Positions 27,101 to 38,300 of a DNA stretch of 64,000 nucleotides are shown piece after piece. Both the position numbers and the translations under genes were made by a program. The notes under the pieces were generated by a model. The model did not search any database. It was not told the origin of the DNA and saw nothing but the letters and a program-made list of their open reading frames with translations. The stretch is from Bacteroidales bacterium (GTDB lineage Bacteria; Bacteroidota; Bacteroidia; Bacteroidales; Tenuifilaceae), in contig JACABB010000012.1 of the NCBI GenBank assembly GCA_013376985.1, positions 24,256 to 88,255 on the forward strand. The letters are read 5' to 3'. The stretch's first letter is position 1. Each line of letters begins with the position of its first letter.

Positions 27101-30100
27101 GAGATATTAACTGTAGGAATTACATTGTCGAAATTACCCGCATCGGCACCGATATCGGTAGGAGTTAAATTAACTCGAAGATCACCAAAGAAATCGTTTG
27201 TAATAGATGGGATATCGATACCGGTAATATCGGCAGGTGAACCACCTTGAAGATGTAAATCTGGTGTTACATTGGTTGGGTCAACGAATTTTGGATCCAA
27301 GTTTACGGAATTTGCATCCTTGCTAGAAGTAGTCTTCCAAGTAGCAAAATCAGCACAAACAGTTGAACCCCATTTACCAACGTTTCCGCCTGTACCGTTA
27401 GCAAGCAAAATATTATAGTTACTATTAGCAGTACCGCCAGTTGCTAAAGCAATTGCATAATTTATTGCTGAACCTGAAGCGTTAGAACGAGCATTAAAAA
27501 GGATATTATTTTTATAGTCGCGAATATTTGTGGCCATATTATCATAAAGAGCATAAGTTGCTGAACTACTAGCAACCCCAGAACCACCAATGTAAACGCT
27601 ATTAAAATAGTAGTTGTGAGTTCCAATATAATCGCAAATACCAGCTATGTTACAACCAACAGTTATCGATGAACCATCTGATTTATAACCTAAACGTATT
27701 ATATTGTTTTTAGTGATTGATGCTGTTGAACCTGAACCGCCCATATAGATTCCATAAATGGTAGCACTATTGTTGGCTACAACTAAATTGTAAATTAAGT
27801 TTCGCTCATTTATAATACTTGTTGAGCCCGATAAGTTGTAAATACCTGCTACTATTACACCAGATGTTGCATGAACGTTTTCTAAGTTGAAAATCTGATT
27901 TTCTGAAATAGTAGAACTACCATTGGTGGATTGTTGAATAATTCCAACTATTGACGCTGATACTGTTGTTCCAACATTTCCATCTTTTTGATATAAATTT
28001 TTAATGGTGTTCTTGTTAATAATAGTAAAATCGGCACCAGAACCAGCATTCGCCTTAATTCCCAAAGTTTGTCCAGATTGTGCAGAAGATGCAACTCCAT
28101 TACAAATCAAATTTGATATTGTGTTATTAGAAATTGTTACCTGATAAGTTCCTAAATACTCTATTCCAATCGCAATTTGCGATGCTGTAGATGTAGTTTT
28201 ACCAGATCTTAAGCTATTAACCAAGTTCCCACCAATGGTATTACCATCAACAGTGGTAATGCTCGCTCCAGAGTTTATTAAAATAGCCCTAACACCTAAC
28301 CACTTAATTGTATTTGAAGTACTTTCAGCAGATAGTCCACCAATAATATTGTTTTTAATATTAAACGTTCCACTACCCAAAGTAGCAAATCCATTAACAA
28401 ATGGAGTTGTTGCTGTAGATGGTGCTGTGCTACCAATAGCAATAATTGCATCAGTAGCAGTTGTACTTCCAACTAAATTTGGAACTACATCACCAACATT
28501 AAACACACCGCTTCCTGTAATATAAATACCAGTAAACACGCCTGTATTGGCACTCCCCCCAGATGTAGTTGTTAGTGAGATATTTGAAATGGTGTTGCCT
28601 TGAATACTGCATTCATCACCAATAGCAAACCAAGTAGCCGAAACTTGAATAGGTGTTAACCTTGAAGAACTTCCTGTCATGGTATAAGTACCTGTTTGAT
28701 CCTCTTTACTATATCCAATCTTATTGTTTGTAACAGTAAAACCTACTCCTGCAGAAGCATTCATTAAGGCTATGCCATAATGGATTGCTCCTGTTGTATA
28801 AGTACGTGTATTTGTTTGGTAGATAAGGTTATTGTTAACAGTCCAAATTGAGTTTCCCGAAGAAACATTTATCCCCGCACTTGTTGAAGCAGCATTGAAG
28901 AAGTCGTAAATGCGGCAATTTGAAATTGTATTATGATCATTTTCTTTACCGCTTGTGCCAGTTGCATAAACACAGTTTGTAGGTAGATTTGCTGTTGTAC
29001 CATTGCCATGGATATAACAGTTGTCTATTGAATTATAATCGTTTCCTGAAGTTCCTGTGGTAGTTGAAAAAACAATTACACCACCTGATGTTAGTGTGCT
29101 TTCACCTTTAAAATCAACATACTTTAGAGTATTGTAGGAAGCATCATTAATCAGCTGAATTACATAGCCCGTTGCTGATGTATTTGCAATCGTTAAATCA
29201 ACCGCTCCTGCTTGGTTTACACGACCATCGATGGTAATATTTTTTGCACCATCAAATTTTAATGTTCCCGTCGTATTGGATGATGTAACGCTTAAGCCTG
29301 AAACTTCAGGGTAAAGAGTAATTTTATAAATACCTGTAGCGGCTGAACTTGGGGCAATAATTGGGAATGTTTCACTAGTAGATGAATATCCTGATTTCAA
29401 GATAATCTTAATATCACCCGATAATGTGTTTGCATTGATTTCTCCAAATGCAGCAGTGAGTGATTGAAATGTTCCAGTTGGCCCAACAGTTAAATCCGCA
29501 TTTATTGGTGATGCCGCATTTGTTGATTGACTAGCAGAAAGAGGATTACTTATTTGACCTTCGTTTGCTGCATATATTTTCCAGTAATAAAGTGTTCCTG
29601 CACTTAAGCCGGAAGCATTGTAGGAGGTTGAATTTGCAGGTAATGTCGCAATGGCAGTATAGTTTGTACCATCGATAGATCTCATAATTAAGTATGAAAT
29701 TTCGGTGGTTGAATTATCAGTCCATGATAAATCCATGGAACTTGCCTTTATATTTGAAAACAAAAGATTTGTTGCATCAGCTGGTTTTACTGGTGGGGTG
29801 AATGTAAATACAGTTCTTGAGCCATCCGCTAAACTATTAAGGTTAGTCAAATCAGTACTTGCTGTAAAAGAGGTAGATGGGGCAGTTGTTCCATTATTTA
29901 CAAAAGTTGGAGTGGCTGCAACGGTAGTAATTGCACCAACAGTACCAGTTGTATTACTTGACGCAATAAAGAATGTGATATTTTGAGTTGAAGTTGAATT
30001 ATTGATCATCCTACCATAAGCGAATTCAATAACTCCATTGGTTTCGTACAATCTAACCTGAAATGTGTTATATGCTGTAGTACCTGTTCCACCATAGTTG

Positions 30101-30543
30101 ATAATAATATCTTTCCATTCAACTGTTAATATTTGATTTGGTGCAGTACCATCTAATCGATAATGTACTTTTCCCGTAACAGCAGCAGTTTTATTGTCGC
30201 CGCCAATTGGGACTAATAATGGCGCATTTAGGATGGGAGAAGTAATTGCACTTGAACCAATTGCAGTACTTCCAAATCTGAATTGACCGTCAGCATTTGC
30301 AGAGAATTGGGTGTAAGTGACCCCCATAAATGTAAAATTGAAACCAATATTGGTTACCGTCGATCCAAACATATCCTGATTTGGAGCAACCAGTTGTGTT
30401 GTTCCGCTGCTCATATCCGTTAATGAGCCGGTTGTAGAGCTCGAAAACGTGTAGTTCGCTATGTTTTGCCCAAAGCCTAAAATCCCAAGACATAAAAATA
30501 AAGTCAATAGGGTTATTTTAGCAAAAGTGTAAAGTTTCTTCAT
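24175..30543 (-). CDS. Giant T9SS-sorted surface protein: FN3, beta-helix, Big_5, choice-of-anchor, InlB-like repeats
   Basis: A 2122-aa secreted modular protein. Signal peptide about 1-25; an opening domain with the 'NIGFNFTFMGVTYTQFSANA' pattern; fibronectin III at about 255-340; a long parallel beta-helix (about 345-1130) rich in 'NTISN', 'NNKIG' and 'ITKNNI' coils. A Big_5-like Ig domain ('SPLDGATNVNVGDNIIFTFS') and a second Ig-like domain follow, then a choice-of-anchor J-like jelly roll (about 1450-1610). Four 87-residue InlB-type repeats (1693-2040) precede a C-terminal T9SS type A sorting domain ('ELYPNPFKSFINIKN' ... 'GIYIIRIIDINGKILTRKLI'). Likely an adhesin or glycan-binding surface protein; no catalytic motif seen. 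Confidence 0.9.
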   Translation of the reverse strand: MKKLYTFAKITLLTLFLCLGILGFGQNIANYTFSSSTTGSLTDMSSGTTQLVAPNQDMFGSTVTNIGFNFTFMGVTYTQFSANADGQFRFGSTAIGSSAITSPILNAPLLVPIGGDNKTAAVTGKVHYRLDGTAPNQILTVEWKDIIINYGGTGTTAYNTFQVRLYETNGVIEFAYGRMINNSTSTQNITFFIASSNTTGTVGAITTVAATPTFVNNGTTAPSTSFTASTDLTNLNSLADGSRTVFTFTPPVKPADATNLLFSNIKASSMDLSWTDNSTTEISYLIMRSIDGTNYTAIATLPANSTSYNASGLSAGTLYYWKIYAANEGQISNPLSASQSTNAASPINADLTVGPTGTFQSLTAAFGEINANTLSGDIKIILKSGYSSTSETFPIIAPSSAATGIYKITLYPEVSGLSVTSSNTTGTLKFDGAKNITIDGRVNQAGAVDLTIANTSATGYVIQLINDASYNTLKYVDFKGESTLTSGGVIVFSTTTGTSGNDYNSIDNCYIHGNGTTANLPTNCVYATGTSGKENDHNTISNCRIYDFFNAASTSAGINVSSGNSIWTVNNNLIYQTNTRTYTTGAIHYGIALMNASAGVGFTVTNNKIGYSKEDQTGTYTMTGSSSRLTPIQVSATWFAIGDECSIQGNTISNISLTTTSGGSANTGVFTGIYITGSGVFNVGDVVPNLVGSTTATDAIIAIGSTAPSTATTPFVNGFATLGSGTFNIKNNIIGGLSAESTSNTIKWLGVRAILINSGASITTVDGNTIGGNLVNSLRSGKTTSTASQIAIGIEYLGTYQVTISNNTISNLICNGVASSAQSGQTLGIKANAGSGADFTIINKNTIKNLYQKDGNVGTTVSASIVGIIQQSTNGSSTISENQIFNLENVHATSGVIVAGIYNLSGSTSIINERNLIYNLVVANNSATIYGIYMGGSGSTASITKNNIIRLGYKSDGSSITVGCNIAGICDYIGTHNYYFNSVYIGGSGVASSSATYALYDNMATNIRDYKNNILFNARSNASGSAINYAIALATGGTANSNYNILLANGTGGNVGKWGSTVCADFATWKTTSSKDANSVNLDPKFVDPTNVTPDLHLQGGSPADITGIDIPSITNDFFGDLRVNLTPTDIGADAGNFDNVIPTVNISPLDGATNVNVGDNIIFTFSEKVRKTDNSAIDASVISFINVTDGNTSVPFTAVYDDVTMKLTVKLTPDGTAMLGFKNYKVSIAGVEDFNDNALAQTYTSFTTGTDDFTAPTFSSANVENAAPKDVIVTFSENIKLDNATGFTVKVDGATATINSYSLTNNILTLSLADAITSHQVVIIEYAGGSVKDISDNPLAAFTVQTVTNNTKSSAKDFLTFSINKADNSTLASDIIGVISTNNIDMYVPIGTDITALIATFTASTYVQKVEVGTTVQISGTTANSYIASLIFKITAEDNTTKNYIVKIHPIHSVPYSQGFEGAFPPTDWMITNEGAGNNWIQSGTFHSGAKSMYYTYSSNAANAWAYTPVLTLVAGKKYVIEFWEKVSVQNEKMKLTAGLYPNVVAQTTEIWRDENLSNYSGFAKVKSTFTAPTSDNYHFGFNCFSDANKSNLYVDDISIREIGNNAQLSTLKIDGTMVAGFTSGTYTYNIELPYGTTAIPQITESNLSDDNATKVVTQATSLVETAKVEVTAEDGVSEQTYSITFTVAAPTTYAVNFSIVGSNGTLTATVDAASINSGDLIINGKDVVFAASPAIGYRVKEWRKNNTLVTGNTTTSYTISGIASAANVTVEFEAIPPTTYTVNFSVIGANGSLSATVDANSIVSGNQVAEGKNVIFTATPSNGYRIKEWKSNSTVVSGNTSNTYTITNITSAITVTVEFEAIPPTTFTINFGVVGSNGTLVATVDANAITSGAQVIQGKNVVFTATPANGYRVKEWKNNSVEVNGNKSNTYTVSNIANSITITVEFEVIPPTTFTINFNVIGANGTMTAAVDDITISTGAQVIQGKNVVFTAVPANGYKVKEWKNNTVVVNGNKTNTFTLSNITATATVTVEYEIATGIDHNELVEIELYPNPFKSFINIKNSTEISRVEISNIIGQTLDVIYLNSNEGIIRTERLRKGIYIIRIIDINGKILTRKLIRE
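24424..25467 (-). repeat. Four tandem 261-base coding repeats
   Basis: Exact period of 261 bases (87 residues) within the giant T9SS protein. Each unit begins 'TT(Y/F)' and includes 'G-x-N-G-(T/S)', 'GK(N/D)V(I/V)F', 'GY(R/K)(V/I)KEW' and 'VT-VE(F/Y)E', the divergent InlB B-repeat type also seen in the protein at 63360. The units differ from one another at many positions, so the duplications are not all recent. Confidence 0.85.
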
Positions 30544-30611
30544 AAATATATAGGTATTGGTTTTAAGGGTTTAAGTCGTTATAAAATAGATGGTTGGTTG
30601 CTTCTTTTTGA

Positions 30612-30647
30612 AGATAAGTCAGAGGATTTTATTCCTCCAACTTATCT
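30612..30647 (-). terminator. Hairpin terminator after the C11 peptidase gene
   Basis: AGATAAGT (30612-30619) pairs with ACTTATCT (30640-30647), and inner GAGGA pairs with TCCTC around a short T/A loop. It lies 27 bases past the stop at 30674. On the minus strand the bases after it are CTTCAAAAAG, so there is no T-tract. Confidence 0.55.
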
Positions 30648-30673
30648 ACTAAATCATTGAAATTTTTAATTCA

Positions 30674-33600
30674 CTATTTAACTATCAATTTTGTTGCTAA
30701 AACCTGTGTTCCACCCTCATAGACTACAACATATATCCCACTTGCAATTTGTGGTAGCATGAGTTGCTGAAGTCCTGATTCAGAATACAATTGTGAGAAT
30801 CGAAGAGTTCCCAACAGATCATATACCTTTAACGTGCCATTTTTAGTGCCTTCGGGGATATTCACATTAAATTGGGATCTGCCAGGGTTAGGATAAATCA
30901 CTAATTTCCCTCTTATGATATTATCCTTAATACCAGTTGTTCCAACTTCAATCTTTAGAACATTGCTGGGGGTAGAATATTTAGTTAGGGTTGAAGTAGA
31001 ATATATATCCTGCACATAATAGCTATACTTCCCTACTCCTAAATTCTTATCTAAATAGGTTGTGGTTGAATTGCTTAAATCAGCAACTTTTTTACCATTA
31101 CGGTAGAGTAAAGTCCCTGTTTTCGATATTGCATCTGATGAAACGGGGTTTTGCGAACTTTTCCAAACCTTAATCTGACGAATAACAGATTCCGGCAAAT
31201 CAAAGTTGCTTAAATTAACATCTTTACTCAACGGAGCGCCCACATGCATGTTGTCTAAAAATAAAGCCCATGCATCGTTAGAAACAACATGAATACAGAA
31301 GTAGATATCTTTACCAACATATGCCGATAAATCGTATTGGAATTTCGTCCAAGTTTTCGGAACCTCAATATAAGGAGAAGGAGTAATCTTTGTAAAGTCG
31401 GCTATTTCTCTTCCAGTGGTGGATATGCCGACTTGAATACGCTCTAATCCATAAGTATCGGTAATTGAACATCCATAGAAACTTAGCACATTTCCCGTTT
31501 TGACATTTACTTTAGCTGAGATTAGCCAATCATTATTAGGAGGTGTGGCGATATCAAAACATGCAATAGCCTGAGTTCCTGATGGTGTATTCCACCCCGA
31601 AATAGCAGGCGTGGTTTTGGTTCCGTCAAAGGTGATAAATGAGCCTGTGTATCCACTATTTTCGAAGGTAAAGCCATTTATTCCATAGGTAACTTTTTTA
31701 TCTTCATCAACCTGTTTCCATGATCCAAACGTGAGCGAAAATGGTGCATAGCTATCAAAATTGTCATCGGAGAATTCTACAACACTTCCCCAATTTAAGT
31801 TAACATCCTTTGAGACCACGCTACCAGTTAGATTCCCCGGAACATCAATGGTAGGTTGAACAACCTTTATTGCAAGTGTTGAAAGAGTATCATCCGAACC
31901 TATTAAATTTTGAACCGTTAAGGCTATACTATAGTAGCCAGCACCTTTAAATTTAACAACAGGGTTTTGGCTTTCAGATGTTGTACTATTCACAAATTCA
32001 ACGCTATCTGATGGAATCACGTTCCATTTCCACTTATTAGGACTTTGCAGAGAATTATCTGTAAGTGTTATGGTATTTCCTATTGCAATTTCCGAAGATG
32101 ATAAAGAGAACTTTGCAAATGGTTTTGCTGTTGCTGGGGGATTTTGGTAAACTTTTAAGAACTCAGGCCAGCGTGTTTCGCCAAACTTTAAAAATATATC
32201 TGGTTTGGTGTAGTAATTGGTTGTAGTGCCAGCATCCATGATTCCATCGGGCATCCAAATCTTCATTCCTGTTGCAGCAGCACATTCTCCTCCTGAGTAA
32301 TCGTGACGAATTACGGTTTTCTCATACGAAATAAGTGTACTTTGAGCCGAGGCCTTTAATGATGTAGGTAGTTCTGCTGTAGCAATAATATTCTTTAAAA
32401 AGTGACCCAAATCATGATGTTCAGGGTTGCTTACGCCGTTGGTTGGATGAGGTGCAACCCACGCTCTATCTCGTGCACTTCGAATAAGGCTTTTATAATT
32501 TGGTATATATTTAATTAGACTATCCGAGAATGAATTTAGCGAAGGGATTAATTGACTTTTTAGCATTTCAGTAGAATAAACCGCTTGCGTAGACGATGTT
32601 ACATAAGAGGAACCTCCTTGACTATATGACTCTTTATAGGCTTTGCAAATTGTTTTTGCTAAGGTGTCGGCTTTTAAATTAGAGTTCTCACTTAGACCCT
32701 GGAAACCTCTAGTGTAATCCCATCCATCACCTGGTTCGGTTAATTCAGATGCAATTACATAATTTGCATAGTCTTTAAACTGATAGGCGGTTTCTATCTG
32801 ACCTAGAAGGCAAACATCAAAACCAATAATTTCGATTTTCTTTCCAACCGCTTCCGTAAAGTCTTTTACAGCCGAAGACATTTGCCAGAGTTTCATCGTG
32901 CCAACAAATCCTTTTTCGATACCCTTGTTTGATGATTCCGAGTTTTTAAAAATACCATCTCCATGATCCCATACAGTAAGTCCATAATGTTGAGCAGGAT
33001 AGTGATCTTTAACCCACATTAAATAGTTGCGAAGAGTTGTTTGACTACTCATATTTGGATCAACTTGAGTAGTTAGTTTTTCCGATACCAAAGTTCTATT
33101 GAAGCCGTTGGAATCCTTCTTAACATACCAGATACCATCACGAGTATCGTCATTGCTGTCGTATAAAACAAGATAGTTTGCTTCTCCAGGAACAGATCCT
33201 GCTACCTCCCATTCATTAAAATCTTTATCGCCATCAAGTCCCTGCGCATCTTCATATAGGTATAGCATCCAGGTCCAACGATCTTGTCCCCCAATTCCTT
33301 TGAGACTAAATGTAAATGGATTTTCATTTTGATCGTTGGTTGGTATATTAACTATGCAATAATGAGGACCATCTGAGGTTGGTTGAAATTTAATAGTAAA
33401 TGTAGTTTCTGCTCCGCCAACAAGTGACTGCAAAGGTTGTTGAACCACAGTAAACATGGTATTATTTGTTGTTACCTCGCCAATGGTAAGCGCACCACGA
33501 CCTTCATTCTTAATGGTATAGGTCATCTCTCGGCTACTATTAATATCCACATTCGAGGGTACATTGAAACTGCTGTTATTTACTATCTCATTGGCATTAT

Positions 33601-35272
33601 ATAAAAGTTGAATTTCAGGGTTGCTATTATCCACAGTAATATTAACTGGATTGGAGTTTGGAGAAATACCTGATGGATTGTAAACGGCTTTAACAGTATA
33701 TGTATATGCACCATCGGGAACGCCAGTTTCAACAAAATTTGTTTGGGATGGAGTGTTTATTGATCCAACCTCAACGTTATTTCTGAAAATTTTGTATCCT
33801 GATAAAATGCTGTTTGAGGAAGTTGCTCCCATAGGGTTAGCACTTCCAACAAACCGATCTATTATACCTGAGAACGGAGGGAGTTGAATAGGTATATAAT
33901 CTTTTAATTGTACAACTTTAGATGCATCATGACCAATGTATATTCGAGTATAAAGTTCATAAGCACTATTAGAATCGGCAAAAACCTCCCATTTACTCGT
34001 CTCGCTATTCCACAAAAGAGTATGACATTCATTTGGTTTTACCTTTTTGGCCAGATTTGATGGTGTCCCATCTGATGCAACTGTAGCGATTGCAACAATA
34101 AAAGGTTCGTTAATCGTTATGCTTGAAGGTAACTCAAAAATATTTTCCTTCAGATGCTGTGCTGTAAGAATTGGAGATTCAAATATTAAACTATTATCAG
34201 AGGATTTATATATTTTGTATTTAAACTGATTATCGGTCCAAGGAAGGTTATCGCTTAGGTAGAAAAAGGTAGACAGTTTATTGATTGTAACTGGAAAACT
34301 AAATGGAAGAAAATCATCATCGTAAAATGTGCCTCGCTCCGTTTCTGAATAGATAACAGACATGCATTCTGATACATCATTGATATATGAATGCCATGCC
34401 GGAACATTTGGAATATCCCACTTAAGATTTACATGTGCTCCCTCAGTTGTTGCCTCTAAGTTTTTTGGTGCGCTATAATTCTTAACGGTAATATAATCTG
34501 TTTTTGTTTTGGTTGAACTTCCTATACTATTTGATGCGGTAAGGCTTACAGAATACTTAGCCGCCTCAAGGAATTTCACAACGGGATTTTGTGAATTTGC
34601 CGAAGTGCTTTCTAAAAATTCAATACTTGAAGGATTAAAATCCCACTTCCACTGGGTTGGTGCAAGTTTACTATTATCTGTAAATTGCACTACCCCCTCC
34701 ATAAAAACGGAAGTGGCATCTCCGAAAAAATCAACTTCTGGTGCCGTTTCAATTGCTTTAATTTCAACAAGGTAGTCCTCAACCTCACCATATTCAAAAT
34801 CTCCACAACCATTACTATAATTTGAATGTCCGCTTGCATTATCGTAAAGCACTATTCGCATGCGGGTTTCTGCCTTGGTGGCCGTTTGTGGAATAGTTAG
34901 TTTATAATTAACCGTACCCTGTTTACTTGCAACACCTGTGAATACAACAGGTAATTTTTCGTTAGCTGAAAACAATTTGTCATTATTCCAATCAACAAAA
35001 ACATCCAAAATATCAGAGGTTGAATACTGTTCTGTAATAATGGAAAGTGTATAGTTTTCACTTATGTATAATGTCGCTTTTAATGAGGCAGTAAAATCCT
35101 GATATAAACCTGATTGTGATTGATTGTTAATAGTTGCAATGCTTACTTTTGATATGTATTCGTAATCTCCATATTGGGCTTTGGAGGTACAATACTGCTG
35201 GGCAATACTACTAAAAGTAAAAAGTAGCGTTAGCGTTATTAAGATACTAATTGATTTAAGTGTGTTTTTCAT
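30674..35272 (-). CDS. Secreted clostripain-family (C11) cysteine peptidase with T9SS sorting domain
   Basis: A 1532-aa protein. Signal peptide about 1-24; a GEVED domain ('DVFVDWNNDKLFSANEKL' to 'GDFEYGEVEDYLVEI', about 65-160); PKD-like domain (175-265); fibronectin-like and anchor domains (270-640). The C11 peptidase domain (about 645-1020) has 'YGLTVWDHGDG' (H770) and 'IIGFDVCLLGQIETAYQFKD' (C821), the catalytic His/Cys pair of clostripain. A second PKD domain, a choice-of-anchor J jelly roll and a T9SS sorting domain ('LVIYPNPGRSQFNVNIPEG' ... 'GIYVVVYEG') follow. It probably cuts after basic residues, by family analogy, at the cell surface. Confidence 0.9.
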   Translation of the reverse strand: MKNTLKSISILITLTLLFTFSSIAQQYCTSKAQYGDYEYISKVSIATINNQSQSGLYQDFTASLKATLYISENYTLSIITEQYSTSDILDVFVDWNNDKLFSANEKLPVVFTGVASKQGTVNYKLTIPQTATKAETRMRIVLYDNASGHSNYSNGCGDFEYGEVEDYLVEIKAIETAPEVDFFGDATSVFMEGVVQFTDNSKLAPTQWKWDFNPSSIEFLESTSANSQNPVVKFLEAAKYSVSLTASNSIGSSTKTKTDYITVKNYSAPKNLEATTEGAHVNLKWDIPNVPAWHSYINDVSECMSVIYSETERGTFYDDDFLPFSFPVTINKLSTFFYLSDNLPWTDNQFKYKIYKSSDNSLIFESPILTAQHLKENIFELPSSITINEPFIVAIATVASDGTPSNLAKKVKPNECHTLLWNSETSKWEVFADSNSAYELYTRIYIGHDASKVVQLKDYIPIQLPPFSGIIDRFVGSANPMGATSSNSILSGYKIFRNNVEVGSINTPSQTNFVETGVPDGAYTYTVKAVYNPSGISPNSNPVNITVDNSNPEIQLLYNANEIVNNSSFNVPSNVDINSSREMTYTIKNEGRGALTIGEVTTNNTMFTVVQQPLQSLVGGAETTFTIKFQPTSDGPHYCIVNIPTNDQNENPFTFSLKGIGGQDRWTWMLYLYEDAQGLDGDKDFNEWEVAGSVPGEANYLVLYDSNDDTRDGIWYVKKDSNGFNRTLVSEKLTTQVDPNMSSQTTLRNYLMWVKDHYPAQHYGLTVWDHGDGIFKNSESSNKGIEKGFVGTMKLWQMSSAVKDFTEAVGKKIEIIGFDVCLLGQIETAYQFKDYANYVIASELTEPGDGWDYTRGFQGLSENSNLKADTLAKTICKAYKESYSQGGSSYVTSSTQAVYSTEMLKSQLIPSLNSFSDSLIKYIPNYKSLIRSARDRAWVAPHPTNGVSNPEHHDLGHFLKNIIATAELPTSLKASAQSTLISYEKTVIRHDYSGGECAAATGMKIWMPDGIMDAGTTTNYYTKPDIFLKFGETRWPEFLKVYQNPPATAKPFAKFSLSSSEIAIGNTITLTDNSLQSPNKWKWNVIPSDSVEFVNSTTSESQNPVVKFKGAGYYSIALTVQNLIGSDDTLSTLAIKVVQPTIDVPGNLTGSVVSKDVNLNWGSVVEFSDDNFDSYAPFSLTFGSWKQVDEDKKVTYGINGFTFENSGYTGSFITFDGTKTTPAISGWNTPSGTQAIACFDIATPPNNDWLISAKVNVKTGNVLSFYGCSITDTYGLERIQVGISTTGREIADFTKITPSPYIEVPKTWTKFQYDLSAYVGKDIYFCIHVVSNDAWALFLDNMHVGAPLSKDVNLSNFDLPESVIRQIKVWKSSQNPVSSDAISKTGTLLYRNGKKVADLSNSTTTYLDKNLGVGKYSYYVQDIYSTSTLTKYSTPSNVLKIEVGTTGIKDNIIRGKLVIYPNPGRSQFNVNIPEGTKNGTLKVYDLLGTLRFSQLYSESGLQQLMLPQIASGIYVVVYEGGTQVLATKLIVK

Positions 35273-35290
35273 GAGTTCTAGTTATTTGAA

Positions 35291-35340
35291 AAAGTAACCC
35301 CACATATTTTTGCTTATCAATAAATCATGAGGGTTACTTT
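35291..35340 (-). terminator. Inverted repeat between two T9SS cargo genes
   Basis: Ten-base perfect arms, AAAGTAACCC (35291-35300) and GGGTTACTTT (35331-35340), with a 30-base loop, just past the stop at 35351. The long loop is unusual for a terminator, but the position is right. Confidence 0.5.
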
Positions 35341-35350
35341 ATTCGCCAAA

Positions 35351-38300
35351 TTATTTTACAATCAATTTACATGAGTGGGATTTCCCGTCAACTTTCGCAT
35401 TAAGTATATATAACCCTTTGCTTAATTTTGAAAGGTTTATAATCTTGGTTTCGTTTAAGTTTTCTTGAAGAACCACTTTCCCAACAATATCAGTTAGCGT
35501 AATAATTGCAACCCCCTTGGTTTCTAATGAGAGTTCAACAGTTATATATTCATTTGCTGGATTTGGATAAATCCTTAGACCTTTACCGAGATTTGTATTA
35601 TCAATTCCAGTAGTATTTGTTTCAGTAATAGTTACATCGTCAACAATCAGTACATACTGGTTTGCTTCAGAAATTGCATGGAATCCAAAGTAATAAACAC
35701 CATCCTGTGAAGGTTTGAAAGATGTTGTAACTTTTTTCCAATCATTATCATTTACCACTGCATAGGTTAAACTATCGGTCATTGCTGAATTAATTCTGCC
35801 AGTGCCAGCCCATAAAGAAATCTGTTCTTTATAGAATGAACCACTTGAATAATCCATCAGAGTGTGTATATAGAACTCTACATCATACCTGAAATTCTTT
35901 TTTAATTGCATTGGAGGTGTGTATAGCCAATCATTCTTGGGGTTGAAAGGATGGAATGCAATTGCAATACTACCCTTGGAATCGTTATGCGTAAATCCCT
36001 GAGTAGCCGGAGGATAATTTATAATATCCCATGTAGAACGATCACCAATCACATCTTGAATATTCCATCCAAGTGGCTTATCGAATTCGCCTGTAATATT
36101 TGGTGTATTGTCAAAATTTTCGGCAAATGGGAAGGAGGTAACCAATGGATCAGCCATTGTTGTGAATGACCATGTTACCGATTCTGTGCAACCCCCATTC
36201 TCGTTGTAAGGAACTACTTTCCAATAGTACTTTGTGTTGTAAGCCAGTTTGCTGAAATCTATTGTGTAATTTGGTTGATCCTTAGATATTTCGATATTGT
36301 TAACTATTTCATTACAATTATTCGATGTTGTTCCAACGAAAAGTTTGTATCCATCAGTGTTAGCAGAACCAGCCGCCCAGCGAATTTTTAAGCCAGACAT
36401 GATATCCACTTTCTCGGCAACATCTATTGGTGATCCAATTTGTGCAGCAGCAGGAGGTGTGGCTAAATCAGCTTCCCAAGCTACATCTTCAATTCTTATA
36501 GATGTGTATGGGAAAGGTTTTCGAGGTGTCCATTCACCGTACTTAAATGCAATATATGGTTGAACTGTGTTTGATTTGAACTTAACAGTATACTGCTCGT
36601 AATTCTCGGTTAGCGTAACGGTTTGTTTAGCAACAAAAGTTGATACATCCTTGGGATCGTCCATAACACCCACTATAAGTTCAAGTCCATAGTTAACATC
36701 ACCTTTACGGGCATAAAAGGAGAGTTGATTTGTGGCAAATCCAGATACTCCAGGAGCAACAAGAATTACTGGATCAAGCGTGTCTGAATCATTAATTCTC
36801 ACCATCTTAATTGCATTTGGTGAGGAATAAACATCAGACACATAACTAACTGGGAAAATATTTTGTACTATATTATTTGACTTTGAGGATTGAATAGCAA
36901 TCCATCCTGCAGGGATTGCCTTTACTGCATCAAAATTTTGAAAAAACTTATCAACCCTTGCAATGGCAGTTCCTTTGCAAATCAACGAAGCATTACCTGT
37001 TGCGCCTACTATATTAAAAGTAACGGTATTATTATATGATCCTTCTAGTGTTGGAGAAAAGTATACATAGGCTGTATCTTTGGAATTAGGTGTAATTGTT
37101 TTGCTGAAGTTGCAAGTAAATGGGCCATCTGTGGTTATTCCATTTACAACTAAATTGCCTACACCAATATTGTAAATTATAACCCTCTGCTTTGTTTTGC
37201 CTGATACAGCAATATTTGAATAGTTTAATTCGGATTTATCTAATTGTATTATTGCTCCGGTTGGTTTAGCTTCAATCTTAATATTATCTATAAAAAATTT
37301 ACTCGCAGAACTGCTAAACCTTTTATATCGCCATCGTAAGTAAATATTATCACCTGCAAATTCTGATAAATCAGCTAATACATTATCATAGTTTGTCATA
37401 TTTGTTGCAGAGCATAGTTTAAGCAAAGTTTTCCAAGTATTTTTTCCATCCTTCGACACCTCAAAGTAGGTAGTATCGTTATTGCTTGTTTTAGACTGCA
37501 TAAAATTTCCATTCCTCCACCAGAAAGTTATTCTCATGCTAGTTGGTAGGTTTATACGTGGCGTAGTTAGTGAGTATTGTCCATCGCTAAAAGCAGAAAC
37601 ATAAGCAGAAAATAGACCATTGTAGTTGTTCAAGGAGCCTTTAGAAGTACCCCAGTTATCATCCCAAGACCAAGGCGTCTGATCGGGATAATTGGTATTT
37701 ATAACGGAGTTTAATGTATCTGGGTGTTTTGGATCGAGATTTGAAATCCAGTAATCTTCAAAATTCTGAAGATATGGGAATTGTGATATTATCTCCTGTG
37801 TTTTAAAAGTGAATACACTTGATTCTGTTGTTGATGTTGAATTTTTAGCAATTACTTTCCAGTAGTAAGATGTATTTGAAAGAAGTATTGTTGAGGGAGT
37901 ATAGGTGAATACTCCTGGTAGTGTTACAGGAGCATTGTCTACAACCTTTACAAGGCTATTTTGATTCGTGCCGAAGAAAAGATCGTAAGATGTTGTGTTT
38001 GTGCCAAGTGAAAACTTAAGTGCAGAGTTTAGGTCTGTTTTGATCTTACTATTTGCAGGTTCAAGTAATTCTGGATTTGCAGGAACAGCACCTGCATCAT
38101 AGTAAAACCTAGCATTTACCTTATTCCCAAAAGGATAACTTTCGTAACCAGGGGTGGTGGGTACGGCACCAACATCACCGCCTCCACATTTTACTTGTTT
38201 TTTGCCAACAATTGAAGCGGTATTTTTAAGCGAATATGTTGATTTATTGCTTGCATTTTCCCAATGTATTGCAATATTATCAGTTCCATTATAATCAAAT